Assembly (NCBI RefSeq): GCF_023715245.1
Contig: NZ_JAMBNV010000006.1
Span: 18,498 to 82,497, forward strand
Reading direction: 5' to 3'
Source of the DNA: Sporosarcina luteola
GTDB lineage: Bacteria > Bacillota > Bacilli > Bacillales_A > Planococcaceae
DNA: 64,000 nt
Positions 19,866 through 27,967 of the stretch are shown here, piece after piece. The number at the start of each line of letters is the position of its first letter. Within the stretch, counting starts at the first letter, position 1. Made by a program: the position numbers and the translations under genes. The notes beneath the pieces were generated by a model that was not told the DNA's origin, searched no databases, and saw nothing but the letters and a program-made list of their open reading frames with translations.

Positions 19866-21092
19866 TCATACTTCTTCCGACTTTTCATTGGAAACACGGA
19901 TTGTCGCTTCGGAAACGACGAAGACAATGACCGCCATGATCACAGGCGTCAAGGATACGCCGAATGTCAGGAGGCCAGCCACGAGAACAGAAATTGACTG
20001 CAGCAGTTGAACGCCGCTAACTGTTTTCCGGATGGCAGACTGCCTCGTATTGTCCGTTTCAGGGAACAACATATCCATCCTGAAGTCATCCCCCGCCCGT
20101 AGTGCATGGACCAACTGGATGGATGATGCAAATGCCAATGCCCCAATGAAAATATAGACGACGATCGGGAAAGGAATGAGAACGACGCCTACTACCGATA
20201 ATGCGGTCAATCTGACCCATAGCCAAAAAATATCGTCTGTACGCACAAGAGTCCTTCGCAGCAAGTAGCGTTGAGGCGATGCTTGTCCGTATTTTGCAGG
20301 ACGCATAAGGAATCCGAGCCATGCACGGCGACTGACCGATCCTTTTAAATGCGGAACGTCCGTGAAATAGTTTGCGAATCGGTAAAAACGCATCATACGA
20401 TTTTGCTCTAGCGCTATGAAATGTTCATAAGGAAACGGGTTTGCAACGCTTCTTTTCTTCCAGAATAAATAATAGACTGCCATCAGCACACCGACTAGAG
20501 GAATTAAAGGGATTAAATAAGAAATTCCTGTAAGCACCGCATACAAGAGAAGAGAAGCCAATACGAACCGGACAAGACGGTCCTTCCACATTCCCACCCC
20601 TTCATTGGCGCGGCGGTAATAGTACTCCGTCTCTACATACTTCCATTTAACCAGGAAAATGACGATGGCCGTCAGAATGAATTGCGGTTTTCCAGCGACA
20701 TCAGTTGCCGCCAACAATGGCAATAGGACGATGAATAGAATGTAGGGCACTGGAAGCTGGGAAACTAGTGAATAGCGCAGTGACCGTTTCAGATAGTCTT
20801 CAAGCTTATTTTCCATCGGAAGGAAAAAGACGATATCTGCAGGCTTCAGTAACGTAATCGGTGAGCCAATTGATAAAGCCGCCCCGATGAGGACTGCAGC
20901 GAGGATTGCTGAAGGAAATTCGGATGGCACTTCCTTCAACCATTCACTGTACGCGTATCCGCCCGCCCCTATCGTAAAGAGAAGAACAATTGCCAAATGG
21001 CCGGTGAAGACGAACCTCATATACTTTTGCAGTTCATTCATATAACGGATAAAACGATCGCCCCAAATCTCACGCAAGCTGTTCATGATCAT
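19866..21092 (-). CDS. ecsB: ABC transporter permease EcsB
   Basis: A 408-residue membrane protein with six or more hydrophobic segments, matching EcsB in size, start (NSLREIWGDRFIRYMNELQKY without the last residue) and position after ecsA. The Ecs transporter influences protein secretion, competence and intramembrane proteolysis through RasP; the exported substrate is not firmly known. The start overlaps the end of ecsA by 23 bp; ATG at 21092 or two codons later (21086) are both possible, and translation is probably coupled. No ecsC follows here; the next gene is an unrelated IDEAL protein. Confidence 0.92.
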   Translation of the reverse strand: MIMNSLREIWGDRFIRYMNELQKYMRFVFTGHLAIVLLFTIGAGGYAYSEWLKEVPSEFPSAILAAVLIGAALSIGSPITLLKPADIVFFLPMENKLEDYLKRSLRYSLVSQLPVPYILFIVLLPLLAATDVAGKPQFILTAIVIFLVKWKYVETEYYYRRANEGVGMWKDRLVRFVLASLLLYAVLTGISYLIPLIPLVGVLMAVYYLFWKKRSVANPFPYEHFIALEQNRMMRFYRFANYFTDVPHLKGSVSRRAWLGFLMRPAKYGQASPQRYLLRRTLVRTDDIFWLWVRLTALSVVGVVLIPFPIVVYIFIGALAFASSIQLVHALRAGDDFRMDMLFPETDNTRQSAIRKTVSGVQLLQSISVLVAGLLTFGVSLTPVIMAVIVFVVSEATIRVSNEKSEEV

Positions 21093-21819
21093 GATCCCCG
21101 GTCATTGAAATATAGAGCTCGTCCAAAGTGGCACCTGGCCTGTTGAAGGCTTTCCGCAAATCATCCATTGTCCCTTGTGCCCTTACCCGTCCTTCATGCA
21201 GCAGAATAATCCGGTCGCAATACTTTTCAGCAGTGGAAAGCACATGTGTAGACATCAATACGGAAGCGCCATTTGCTTTTCTTTCTTCTATTTGATCAAG
21301 CAAAGAACGAATCCCGATCGGGTCAAGTCCGACAAACGGCTCATCGATAATATACAGGGAAGGTTCCACTAAAAAAGCGCAAAGAATCATGACTTTTTGC
21401 CGCATCCCTTTCGAGAAATGAGATGGAAACCAATTCAGCCGCTTCTCCATCATGAACTCTTTCAAAAGTATTTCAGTACGCGCCTCGAACGATTCATGAT
21501 CCAGTCCATATGCCATCGCTGTCAATTCAAGATGTTCCTTCAGCGTCAGCTCTTCATATAGAATCGGTGTTTCAGGAATGTATGTGAACGCTTTACGGTA
21601 AACTTCAGGGTTTTCGCGAAACGTGACGCCATTCACTACAATTTCGCCTTCATGCGGATTCATCAGTCCGATAATATGTTTAATCGTTGTACTTTTCCCG
21701 GCACCGTTCAAGCCGATTAAGCCGACGAGCTCACCCTTGCCGATTTCAAATGATAATTCATGCAGAACAGGCTTACGTGTATACCCGCCTGTCACTTCTT
21801 TCACTTCAAGAATTGCCAT
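21070..21819 (-). CDS. ecsA: ABC transporter ATP-binding protein EcsA
   Basis: A 249-residue ABC ATPase. Walker A GLNGAGKST is at residues 36-44; the signature HFSKGMRQK and Walker B LYIIDEPFVGLD are present. It powers EcsB. The start at 21819 (MAILEVKEV) follows GGAGG by six bases and aligns with the known EcsA start; an in-frame codon 11 residues earlier is unsupported. It is divergent from hit, the same arrangement as in B. subtilis. Confidence 0.95.
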   Translation of the reverse strand: MAILEVKEVTGGYTRKPVLHELSFEIGKGELVGLIGLNGAGKSTTIKHIIGLMNPHEGEIVVNGVTFRENPEVYRKAFTYIPETPILYEELTLKEHLELTAMAYGLDHESFEARTEILLKEFMMEKRLNWFPSHFSKGMRQKVMILCAFLVEPSLYIIDEPFVGLDPIGIRSLLDQIEERKANGASVLMSTHVLSTAEKYCDRIILLHEGRVRAQGTMDDLRKAFNRPGATLDELYISMTGDHDHEQLA

Positions 21820-21971
21820 AGTCATCCTCCATTCTAGTTTCCATTTTACCAAACATCAGACCGGAATGCTTTGTCCATCTTTCACGCATTACCTGAAAAT
21901 ATGCTACACTTGTGTCATTAATGAATACTACTCCTAATGTGGAGACTGACAATCGGAAAGGATGACCGCAA

Positions 21972-22397
21972 ATGACATCATGTATCTTTTGTAAAATTGT
22001 AGAAGGCACCCTCCCCAGCGAGAAAATCTATGAAGACGAGAACGTCGTTGTCATTATGGATGTCATGCCTGTGACGAAAGGGCATGTGTTGCTTATCCCG
22101 AAAATCCATCGGGAAAACCTTTATGATGTGACGGAAGAAGAAGCTTCGCAACTTTTTTCTGTAGCCCCGAAAATCGCGAACCTTTTAAAAGAGGAGTTCA
22201 AGCCTGCCGGAATGAACTTGCTTCAAAACAATGGAGCTCCAGCTGGACAAGCCGTGTTCCACTTTCACATGCATTTCATCCCGAGATATGATCAAACGGA
22301 CGGTTTCGAGTCAGACTGGAATCCGAAGGTAGAGGAATTTCCTCAAGAACGGATCCAAGAAATCGCGAATCAGATCCGAAGCCGTTTCAGCGAATAA
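21972..22397 (+). CDS. hit: HIT-family nucleotide hydrolase (Hit)
   Basis: A 141-residue histidine-triad protein. The triad HFHMHFIPR places His97, His99 and His101 at the active site, and Cys4/Cys7 (CIFC) with downstream histidines probably bind zinc. Such HINT-type enzymes cleave AMP from lysine or other amine adducts. It starts with ATG behind AAAGGATG and is divergent from ecsAB; trpP follows 113 bp later behind its own leader. Standard length. Confidence 0.94.
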   Translation: MTSCIFCKIVEGTLPSEKIYEDENVVVIMDVMPVTKGHVLLIPKIHRENLYDVTEEEASQLFSVAPKIANLLKEEFKPAGMNLLQNNGAPAGQAVFHFHMHFIPRYDQTDGFESDWNPKVEEFPQERIQEIANQIRSRFSE

Positions 22398-22458
22398 TAA
22401 GACTTGCAATTCCATGAAATTACCAGTATACTTTTCATAAGTTTTCGCTGACGATCAC

Positions 22459-22511
22459 GAGGATACGTCAGGAGAGCAAAAAATAGAGTCCAGTTGAGGA
22501 GAGATGAGAAT
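22459..22511 (+). promoter_or_regulatory. TRAP-like NAG repeat series over the trpP ribosome site
   Basis: From 22486 the RNA reads GAG-tc-CAG-tt-GAG-ga-GAG-at-GAG-aa and then the TTG start at 22511, so five NAG triplets are spaced by exactly two bases. Further GAG triplets lie upstream (22459, 22472, 22474). The series covers the Shine-Dalgarno GAGGAGA. In B. subtilis the tryptophan-bound TRAP protein binds NAG repeats over the trpP ribosome site and blocks translation. The pattern is seen; TRAP binding is an inference. Confidence 0.6.
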
Positions 22512-23041
22512 TGAATACGAAAAATCTTATGTTGATGGCGCTATTGGTTTCAGTCGGTGCTGCTTTGTACTTGGTCATACCGGGTTACGGTGAAGGCATG
22601 AAGCCTGACTTCATGCTGACGATGATGTTCATCGGCATCTTTTTATTCCCGGACGTCAAGAGCGTCTTTTTACTGGGAGCGACGACCGGAGTCCTATCAG
22701 GGATCTTTACAAGTTTCCCAGGAGGATTCATACCGAATATCATCGATAAGTTCATTACGGCGTTTATTGTTTTTGCGGTCATTGCACTACTTAGAAAAGC
22801 TGCAAACCATATTATCGTTTCAACAATCATCGCTTGCTGCGGAACACTGCTTTCAGGAACAATTTTTCTATCCGTCGCCATTTTCGTCATTGGCGCGAAA
22901 GTACCTTTTGGATTATTGTTCGTAACAGTCGTCCTACCCGCAATCGCTATGAACGGTATAGTATTTTTCATCATCTACCCGATCATTCAAACTTTGTTGA
23001 AGCGTACTTCATTTAAAACAGCATTATCCAATTCAAACTAA
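22511..23041 (+). CDS. trpP: tryptophan transporter TrpP
   Basis: A 176-residue membrane protein with about five transmembrane helices and the TrpP/YhaG pattern (MKPDFMLTMMFIGIFLFPD, GIFTSFPGGFIPNIIDKF). It takes up tryptophan. Start is TTG at 22511, eight bases after GGAGA. It lies between hit and yhaH, as in B. subtilis, and has a run of NAG triplets over the start region that suggests control by the tryptophan-sensing TRAP protein. Terminator follows at once. Confidence 0.88.
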   Translation: MNTKNLMLMALLVSVGAALYLVIPGYGEGMKPDFMLTMMFIGIFLFPDVKSVFLLGATTGVLSGIFTSFPGGFIPNIIDKFITAFIVFAVIALLRKAANHIIVSTIIACCGTLLSGTIFLSVAIFVIGAKVPFGLLFVTVVLPAIAMNGIVFFIIYPIIQTLLKRTSFKTALSNSN

Positions 23042-23072
23042 AAGCTTTCCTCTCATGGGGAAAGCTTTTTTC
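23041..23072 (+). terminator. trpP terminator
   Basis: AAAGCTTTCC and GGGAAAGCTT form a stem directly after the stop codon, followed by TTTTTT. Confidence 0.9.
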
Positions 23073-23131
23073 ATTTGCCCGAAACAGTTTGCCATGTTTT
23101 AATTAAACTATGAAAAGGAATACTATTCGAA

Positions 23132-23515
23132 ATGAAAGGAGTGCACTCCATGAAAGCATCTACGTTTTTGGCGGGTTTACTTGCAGGTTCGGTGACGGCC
23201 GCTGTCACTGTATTATTTTCCACTCCGCAAACGGGCAGCGAAATCCGCTCGACCGTTAAGGGCGCTTCAACTGACATGAAACATAAATTGAGTGACGTGA
23301 AAGGAAGAATTGCTGAGTTGAAAAACTCTATCACACATATGACGAAGGAAGCGAGTGAGTTAGTTCCTGATGCGGTTAATGGAATTAAGGGGTCTATCGA
23401 CCAATGGCAACTCTCGACCGATTCGAATAGACTAAAGCTCGAGAAGGAACTTTCAGCGATTCAGACGTCACTAGCTGAATTGGAACAATCGATAGCAGAA
23501 CAACAGAAATCATAG
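23132..23515 (+). CDS. YtxH-domain protein YhaH
   Basis: A 127-residue protein with an N-terminal hydrophobic segment (STFLAGLLAGSVTAAVTVLF) and a long amphipathic, probably coiled-coil C-terminal part, the usual YtxH layout. YtxH proteins are general-stress membrane-anchored proteins of unknown action. It starts at 23132 or at the second ATG six codons later (23150), which has a GGAGTG site nearby and is somewhat more likely. The order trpP-yhaH-scoC is that of B. subtilis, but two extra genes are inserted before scoC here. Confidence 0.82.
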   Translation: MKGVHSMKASTFLAGLLAGSVTAAVTVLFSTPQTGSEIRSTVKGASTDMKHKLSDVKGRIAELKNSITHMTKEASELVPDAVNGIKGSIDQWQLSTDSNRLKLEKELSAIQTSLAELEQSIAEQQKS

Positions 23516-23522
23516 ACTTGAT

Positions 23523-23560
23523 AATAGCCAAACTCGATATATATTGAGTTTGGCTATATT
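23523..23560. terminator. hairpin after yhaH
   Basis: ATAGCCAAACTC and GAGTTTGGCTAT form a 12-bp stem with an AT-rich loop. The following T run is weak, but the position just past the yhaH stop fits a terminator. Confidence 0.65.
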
Positions 23561-23586
23561 GCTTTCCGTCAGCCGCTGCTCTTTTT

Positions 23587-24027
23587 TTATTTCACATTAA
23601 ATATCCCTTTACCAGTTTCCATATTTATAGGTAATGATGAATGTTCATGAGCGATGACCCACGATTCATTCGATTTTTTTAAACCAAATGTAAACCGATT
23701 TGTCATTTGACGAAGTTTCTCACAAGAATCTTCTAGGTAAGCAGCAAACGTCACAGCACAATGAACGAATGCCAGATCTGAATTTTCTTCAACTACTAGA
23801 TCATCAAACTCGACTTTTAGTAAAATACCATCCGCACTCAGTCCTTTAAACCACTCCACCACATTCTCCTTCCATGAAGAAATACCCTTGCTCTCCCAGT
23901 TCCCCCAGCAATCATAAATATGCACTTCGGAAGCATACAGGGATAAGAACTTTTCAACATCTTTTTCGTAAACAGCCGATCTGTAATTTTCAAGTACGTC
24001 TTGAACTTTTAAAAAGCCCTCCGTCAT
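23587..24027 (-). CDS. SnoaL/NTF2-like fold protein
   Basis: A 146-residue protein with the cone-shaped NTF2-like pattern: an N-terminal helix (VQDVLENYRSAVYEKDVEKF), then LYASEVHIYDCWG and four strands ending in WVIAHEHSSLP. Relatives are annotated as DUF4440/SnoaL-like or calcium/calmodulin-kinase association-domain proteins and are often small ligand-binding proteins or isomerases. Substrate unknown. The start at 24027 follows AAAGGGG; a frame 23 codons longer is unsupported. It is inserted on the opposite strand between yhaH and scoC, breaking the B. subtilis order, so it is probably an acquired gene. Confidence 0.7.
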   Translation of the reverse strand: MTEGFLKVQDVLENYRSAVYEKDVEKFLSLYASEVHIYDCWGNWESKGISSWKENVVEWFKGLSADGILLKVEFDDLVVEENSDLAFVHCAVTFAAYLEDSCEKLRQMTNRFTFGLKKSNESWVIAHEHSSLPINMETGKGIFNVK

Positions 24028-24171
24028 TACGTGCATCCCCTTTACTAATTTCAGAAATGGAAGTGTGTTACATAAATGAATTCTACATTCAAACATCTTA
24101 TTCCTTCTTAATTAACCCGCACAGTCGGTTGAACAAGGTCTGGATTTCTACTACCATTAGAGGTGGATTAA

Positions 24172-24570
24172 TTGAAAAAAAATGCGTTTTTAATTTTGTT
24201 GGCAAGTCTATTTATGGTTTCGGCTTGTACAAATGGAAAGACACAATCATTAGAAACATTTTATATGAATGCAAAAATCGTAAATGTAGATAAAGTCATC
24301 ATTCAAGACGGTTCAACTGGCTCTTCAAAAACAATAACTAATCAAGAACAGATTGATGAATTTCTAACTTTAATTAAAGATATAGAATTTACTCCGCAAA
24401 ACAATCAAGAAAAACGTGTAGGTTGGCGGTACGGTATTACTCTTTTTGATGGTGAAAGAGAATTTAAATTCACGTTAAATAATATTGGTAACACCTATTA
24501 TGACTCAACCCCAGATATTCATCCGATTGTAGATAATTACTACAAACAGTTGGATAGTGTAGAAGAATAA
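24172..24570 (+). CDS. small putative lipoprotein
   Basis: A 132-residue protein with a lipoprotein signal: a lysine-rich start, a hydrophobic stretch and a VSAC lipobox (Cys19). The mature part is about 113 residues with alternating strand pattern and no motif I recognise. It should be anchored to the outer face of the membrane after modification by Lgt. The TTG start at 24172 has GAGGTGG upstream. The gene is visibly more AT-rich than its neighbours and sits in the accessory gap between yhaH and scoC, suggesting transfer. Confidence 0.7.
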   Translation: MKKNAFLILLASLFMVSACTNGKTQSLETFYMNAKIVNVDKVIIQDGSTGSSKTITNQEQIDEFLTLIKDIEFTPQNNQEKRVGWRYGITLFDGEREFKFTLNNIGNTYYDSTPDIHPIVDNYYKQLDSVEE

Positions 24571-24600
24571 ATGTATCTCCCTTAAATTATGAAGGTATCT

Positions 24601-24640
24601 AACGCACTGAAAGAAATCTCTAAGTGCGTTTAATATGTAT
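24601..24640 (+). terminator. probable terminator of the lipoprotein gene
   Basis: AACGCACT / AGTGCGTT with a 14-base loop, then TTTAAT. The T run is short. Confidence 0.55.
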
Positions 24641-24663
24641 TCATTTGCAAAAAGAATCGAAGT

Positions 24664-24787
24664 AGATTGAAGTGTAAGGCGGCGACTCCAGCGGGAACAG
24701 CGCGAGCTGAAGACCCTGGACTGAGCGTAGCGAAGGAAGCGGCTGAAGCCGTGCCCGCGGAAAGCGTCCGCCTGAAACGGAAATCAA
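24664..24787 (-). repeat. dispersed intergenic repeat, copy B
   Basis: The 390-bp gap before scoC contains the reverse complement of the element seen at 4264-4393. Read on the minus strand it begins ATTTCCGTTTCAGGCGGACG, continues CTTTCCGCGGGC and ends GAGTCGCCGCC...CTTCAATC. The interior differs from copy A. No coding gene is supported here. The rest of the gap is AT-rich and carries the scoC promoter. Confidence 0.75.
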
Positions 24788-24915
24788 CGTATACAGAATA
24801 GTTTTTCAACCCCAAAACCACTTGGAAAACCCCACCATTTTAACTGTCGACACATCAATTCATTTAAGAATATATAGTATTTTTAGAATTTCAACTTCTT
24901 TATTTGATATTTTCC

Positions 24916-24924
24916 TGCTATAAT
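24916..24924 (+). promoter_or_regulatory. extended -10 promoter of scoC
   Basis: TGCTATAAT at 24916-24924 is a perfect extended -10 element 36 bp ahead of the scoC start; the -35 is weak (TTCTTT). Confidence 0.55.
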
Positions 24925-24959
24925 GAAAAAGACAAACTATTTGATGTTGGAGGTATTTC

Positions 24960-25559
24960 ATGACTGAGCAAAAATTTTCCCCAAAAGAAGCAATGATTTA
25001 TAGTCAACGCGTTGCCCAGATGTCAAAAGCACTTTGGAAAGCAGTAGAAAAGGATTGGCAGCAATGGATAAAACCTTATGACTTGAATATTAATGAACAC
25101 CATATTCTATGGATTGCATACCATCTTCAAGGCGCAACCATTTCGGACATCGCAAAATTCGGCGTCATGCACGTCTCCACAGCTTTCAACTTTTCAAAGA
25201 AACTTGAAGAGCGGGGATATCTGCAATTCTTCAAGAAAGACGACGATCGTCGGAATACATATGTATCTGTCACCGAGGAAGGTGAAGAACTACTTAATGG
25301 CATGAATGAACGCTATTATGACTCAGATCATGGAATCCTGGACGGCTCGCTTCCGATGAAAGGCATTTATGGGAAGTTCCCTGAGTTTTTGGAAGTCATG
25401 TCTGTCATCCGGAATATTTACGGGGAAGATTTCATGGAAATATTCGAACTTGGTTTCAAACGGATCGATAATTCTTTTGACGATGACCTGGCCTCTTTGA
25501 ACCATTCCGAAAGAGAACCGCAAGAGACCGCTGAATTGCAGACGGCCGATGAAAAATAA
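24960..25559 (+). CDS. scoC: transition-state regulator ScoC (Hpr), MarR family
   Basis: A 199-residue MarR-type winged-helix repressor that matches ScoC/Hpr in length and sequence ([20 protein letters not shown] near the start; [20 protein letters not shown] in the recognition-helix region, about residues 58-77). ScoC represses protease genes and other transition-phase and sporulation genes, and peptide transport. It lies upstream of prsA as in B. subtilis. The ATG follows TGGAGG. The C-terminal 40 residues are acidic and low complexity. Confidence 0.94.
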   Translation: MTEQKFSPKEAMIYSQRVAQMSKALWKAVEKDWQQWIKPYDLNINEHHILWIAYHLQGATISDIAKFGVMHVSTAFNFSKKLEERGYLQFFKKDDDRRNTYVSVTEEGEELLNGMNERYYDSDHGILDGSLPMKGIYGKFPEFLEVMSVIRNIYGEDFMEIFELGFKRIDNSFDDDLASLNHSEREPQETAELQTADEK

Positions 25560-25618
25560 TGTCATTTCCGACATGATTCTGCTATGATGAAGTGAAGGTT
25601 TAAAGAGGAGGAATTGAT

Positions 25619-25804
25619 TTGATCCTTATCGTTACTGTCATGTTTTCATTGTTTTATTTATTCCAAATCAATAAGATGACTTTCGCGTTATGTCAATCGC
25701 GGGAAATCCCTGAAGAAAAGCAACCAAAAATATATCGCACAGTCAATATCTTAATTACGATCTTGATTCTTTCGTTCTATCTTGAAGTGCTATTGAACGT
25801 ATAA
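25619..25804 (+). CDS. small membrane protein, unknown
   Basis: A 61-residue protein with two hydrophobic helices (LIVTVMFSLFYLFQI; IYRTVNILITILILSFYLEV) joined by a short charged loop. TTG start at 25619, seven bases after GAGGAGG, the best ribosome site in the area. It follows scoC by 59 bp and ends in a strong terminator. I do not recognise a family; a small sporulation or stress membrane protein is possible but unproven. Confidence 0.6.
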   Translation: MILIVTVMFSLFYLFQINKMTFALCQSREIPEEKQPKIYRTVNILITILILSFYLEVLLNV

Positions 25805-25809
25805 GATTG

Positions 25810-25850
25810 AAAAAGTCCAGCCCCCTATTTCAGGGAGTTGGACTTTTTCT
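25810..25850. terminator. bidirectional terminator
   Basis: AAAAAGTCCA..CCCCT / CAGGG..TGGACTTTTT, flanked by A and T runs. It sits between convergent genes (the small membrane protein and the yjcZ-like gene). Confidence 0.9.
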
Positions 25851-25851
25851 T

Positions 25852-25944
25852 TTAGTACAAGTACGCAGCTCCGACGATGATCAACAGAATGAACAGCACA
25901 ACAATCAAAGCGAATCCAGAAGAGCCATGGCCATATCCACTCAT
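25852..25944 (-). CDS. YjcZ-family sporulation micro-protein
   Basis: A 30-residue open frame on the minus strand: MSGYGHGSSGFALIVVLFIL and then LIIVGAAYLY. The Gly/Tyr/Ser-rich head followed by one transmembrane helix is the YjcZ family, found only in spore-forming Bacillales and made late in sporulation. GGAGGTG precedes the ATG by six bases. The codon choice and ribosome site argue strongly that it is real despite its size. It ends 2 bp from the terminator hairpin. Confidence 0.88.
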   Translation of the reverse strand: MSGYGHGSSGFALIVVLFILLIIVGAAYLY

Positions 25945-26018
25945 TAGGGCACCTCCTCTCTCCTAGTATCCTATGCAACCAATGATTACTCGTTTTAGGC
26001 ATTTGGTAAGGAACCTTT

Positions 26019-26047
26019 TTGTTTTATGATCGTTTTTATGGTATAGT
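26019..26047 (+). promoter_or_regulatory. prsA promoter
   Basis: TTGTTT (26019-26024), a 17-bp spacer and TATAGT (26042-26047), 38 bp ahead of the prsA start. Confidence 0.65.
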
Positions 26048-26085
26048 ATCAACTGTTGTAGAGAAAAGTTAGGGGAGAAAAAACC

Positions 26086-26970
26086 ATGAAAAAGACAGTC
26101 CTTGCTATGACAATGGCGGCCTCAGTATTAACAATGGCTGCATGTAGTGATCAAAAAGCGGCTGATGAGGAAATCATCGCCACAACTAAAGTCGGAACTA
26201 TTACAAAAGAAGATCTATATGAGGAAATGAAAGATGCAGTTGGCCTACCAGTAATGGAAAACTTGCTTCTTCAACAAGTGTTGGAAACGGAGTACAAAGT
26301 TTCGGACAAGGAATGGAAAGAAGAAGTTAAATCACAAAAAGATGCGCTAGGAGATAATTTCGAGATGTACCTCCAACAACAAGGCGTCTCTGAAAAGTTC
26401 TTTGAAAAGAACGTAAAATCCCAAATGATCCAGAAGAAAATGATCGAGTCATTGAAAGTGTCTGATGAAGAGATCGCAAAAGGCGTGGAACGTGCAAAAA
26501 CGGAAATTCATGCTCGCCATATCGTTGTTAAAGACGAAGATACTGCGAAAGAGGTATTGGCGAAAGTGAAGGATGGTGGAGATTTCGCTGAATTGGCGAA
26601 AGAATATTCCACTGAACCTGTTGCAGAACAAACAGGCGGAGACCTCGGATGGTTCGGCCCGGGCAAAATGGTACAAGAGTTCGAAGATGCGGCATATTCC
26701 CTTAAAAAAGGTGAAATCAGTGAACCTGTAAAAACAAGCTTCGGTTACCATATCATTGAAATGCTCGACACTCGTAAAGCTGAAACTGAGAAGACAGAAG
26801 AAGAAATTAAAACTGAAATTGAAGATGGATTGAAACGTGTCCAATTCGAAGAGAAGCTTCAAGAATTGATTAAAGCGGCTGACGTCGATATTAAAGTCGA
26901 TGAGTTCAAGAAAGCTTTGGACAGCTACTTGCCAGCAACAGCTGATAAGGAAGATAAAGAAAAGAAATAA
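26086..26970 (+). CDS. prsA: foldase lipoprotein PrsA
   Basis: A 294-residue membrane-anchored peptidyl-prolyl isomerase. It has a signal peptide with the lipobox ending at Cys20 (LTMAAC; Met at -3 is slightly unusual), an N-terminal chaperone-like region, a parvulin domain at about residues 140-230 (HARHIVVKDE...GGDLGWFGPG...FGYHIIEML) and a lysine-rich C terminus. PrsA folds exported proteins at the outer face of the membrane. It lies next to scoC and yhaM as in B. subtilis. Promoter and terminator are clear, so it is monocistronic. Confidence 0.96.
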   Translation: MKKTVLAMTMAASVLTMAACSDQKAADEEIIATTKVGTITKEDLYEEMKDAVGLPVMENLLLQQVLETEYKVSDKEWKEEVKSQKDALGDNFEMYLQQQGVSEKFFEKNVKSQMIQKKMIESLKVSDEEIAKGVERAKTEIHARHIVVKDEDTAKEVLAKVKDGGDFAELAKEYSTEPVAEQTGGDLGWFGPGKMVQEFEDAAYSLKKGEISEPVKTSFGYHIIEMLDTRKAETEKTEEEIKTEIEDGLKRVQFEEKLQELIKAADVDIKVDEFKKALDSYLPATADKEDKEKK

Positions 26971-26977
26971 GATTGTA

Positions 26978-27029
26978 AAGGGCTGTCTGCAAATCGATCA
27001 TCCATCGACTTGCAGACAGCCCTTTTTTC
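26978..27029. terminator. terminator between prsA and yhaM
   Basis: AAAGGGCTGTCTGCAA / TTGCAGACAGCCCTTT is a 16-bp perfect stem flanked by T and A runs; it can serve both convergent genes. Confidence 0.93.
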
Positions 27030-27967
27030 TATTCAATATTCGGTTTGTAGAAAGATCGGTTGTCCAGTGGGAAAATTCTTTCTGTGAATTCACCGTTCGC
27101 CGTCTTAGACATCGCCCGATCAAGCATATTCATTTTCGCATCGATATTATCGATATAATGAAGTATTTCCGCTTCCATCAACATCGGACGTTTCGGGCTT
27201 CCCCACTCTTCTTTGCCGTGGTGGGAGAGGACCATATGCTGAAGAAGCATCACTTCTTCCCCATGAATTTCGAGTTCGTCCGCTGCTTTCGATATTTCAT
27301 TCACCATGATTGTAATATGGCCGAGCAAGTTCCCTTCCACTGTATATTGCGTACCGATAGGACCAGATAGCTCGATCACTTTCCCGACATCGTGCAAGAT
27401 GATTCCTGCATATAGAAGATCCTTATTCAAAGAAGGATATAATTCGGCAATCGCCTTTCCGAGCTTCAACATGGATACGACATGATCTAGAAGCCCAGAC
27501 ACATAATCATGATGGTTCCTAGTAGCAGCAGGGTAAACGAGGAAATCTGATTGGTGTTTTTTCAATAGATGTCTCGTGATCCGCTGGATATGCGGATTTT
27601 TCATCTCGAAGAAGTATTGCAGCAGCTCTTCATAAAGCACTTCCTTGCTCTTTGCGGAAGATGGGACGAGATCCGATATCGTCACACCTTCGTCTTCTTT
27701 CGCAGGACGGATGCTTTTAATGCGCAGCTGGTTTTTCCCTCTGTATTCATGCACTTCTCCGCCGACTTTGACGATTGTTGCAGCAGCATACAGACGTTCA
27801 TGCTCTTCACCGGCATCCCAAAGCTTCGCCTCGATATCACCGCTTTTATCTTGCAAAATGAGTGTCATGAACGGGCTCCCCTGTTGAGTGATCCCCTTCG
27901 TCGATTGTTTAATGAGTAAATAAAGCTCAACCGGCTCCCCGACTTGATGTTCCAAAATTTTTTTCAC
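27029..27967 (-). CDS. yhaM: 3'-5' exoribonuclease YhaM
   Basis: A 312-residue protein with an N-terminal OB-fold (about residues 15-85) and an HD hydrolase domain (about 155-280; the metal-binding HD pair is at residues 192-193 in LHDVGKV). YhaM degrades short or partly decayed RNA and single-stranded DNA from the 3' end. Its start codon overlaps yhaN by 4 bp (ATGA-type), so yhaO-yhaN-yhaM are translationally coupled, the B. subtilis arrangement. Confidence 0.93.
   Translation of the reverse strand: MKKILEHQVGEPVELYLLIKQSTKGITQQGSPFMTLILQDKSGDIEAKLWDAGEEHERLYAAATIVKVGGEVHEYRGKNQLRIKSIRPAKEDEGVTISDLVPSSAKSKEVLYEELLQYFFEMKNPHIQRITRHLLKKHQSDFLVYPAATRNHHDYVSGLLDHVVSMLKLGKAIAELYPSLNKDLLYAGIILHDVGKVIELSGPIGTQYTVEGNLLGHITIMVNEISKAADELEIHGEEVMLLQHMVLSHHGKEEWGSPKRPMLMEAEILHYIDNIDAKMNMLDRAMSKTANGEFTERIFPLDNRSFYKPNIE

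Noticed and set aside
24630..24821. Minus-strand frame in the gap before scoC
   Set aside because: It coincides with copy B of the dispersed repeat and has low-complexity Ala/Ser content.
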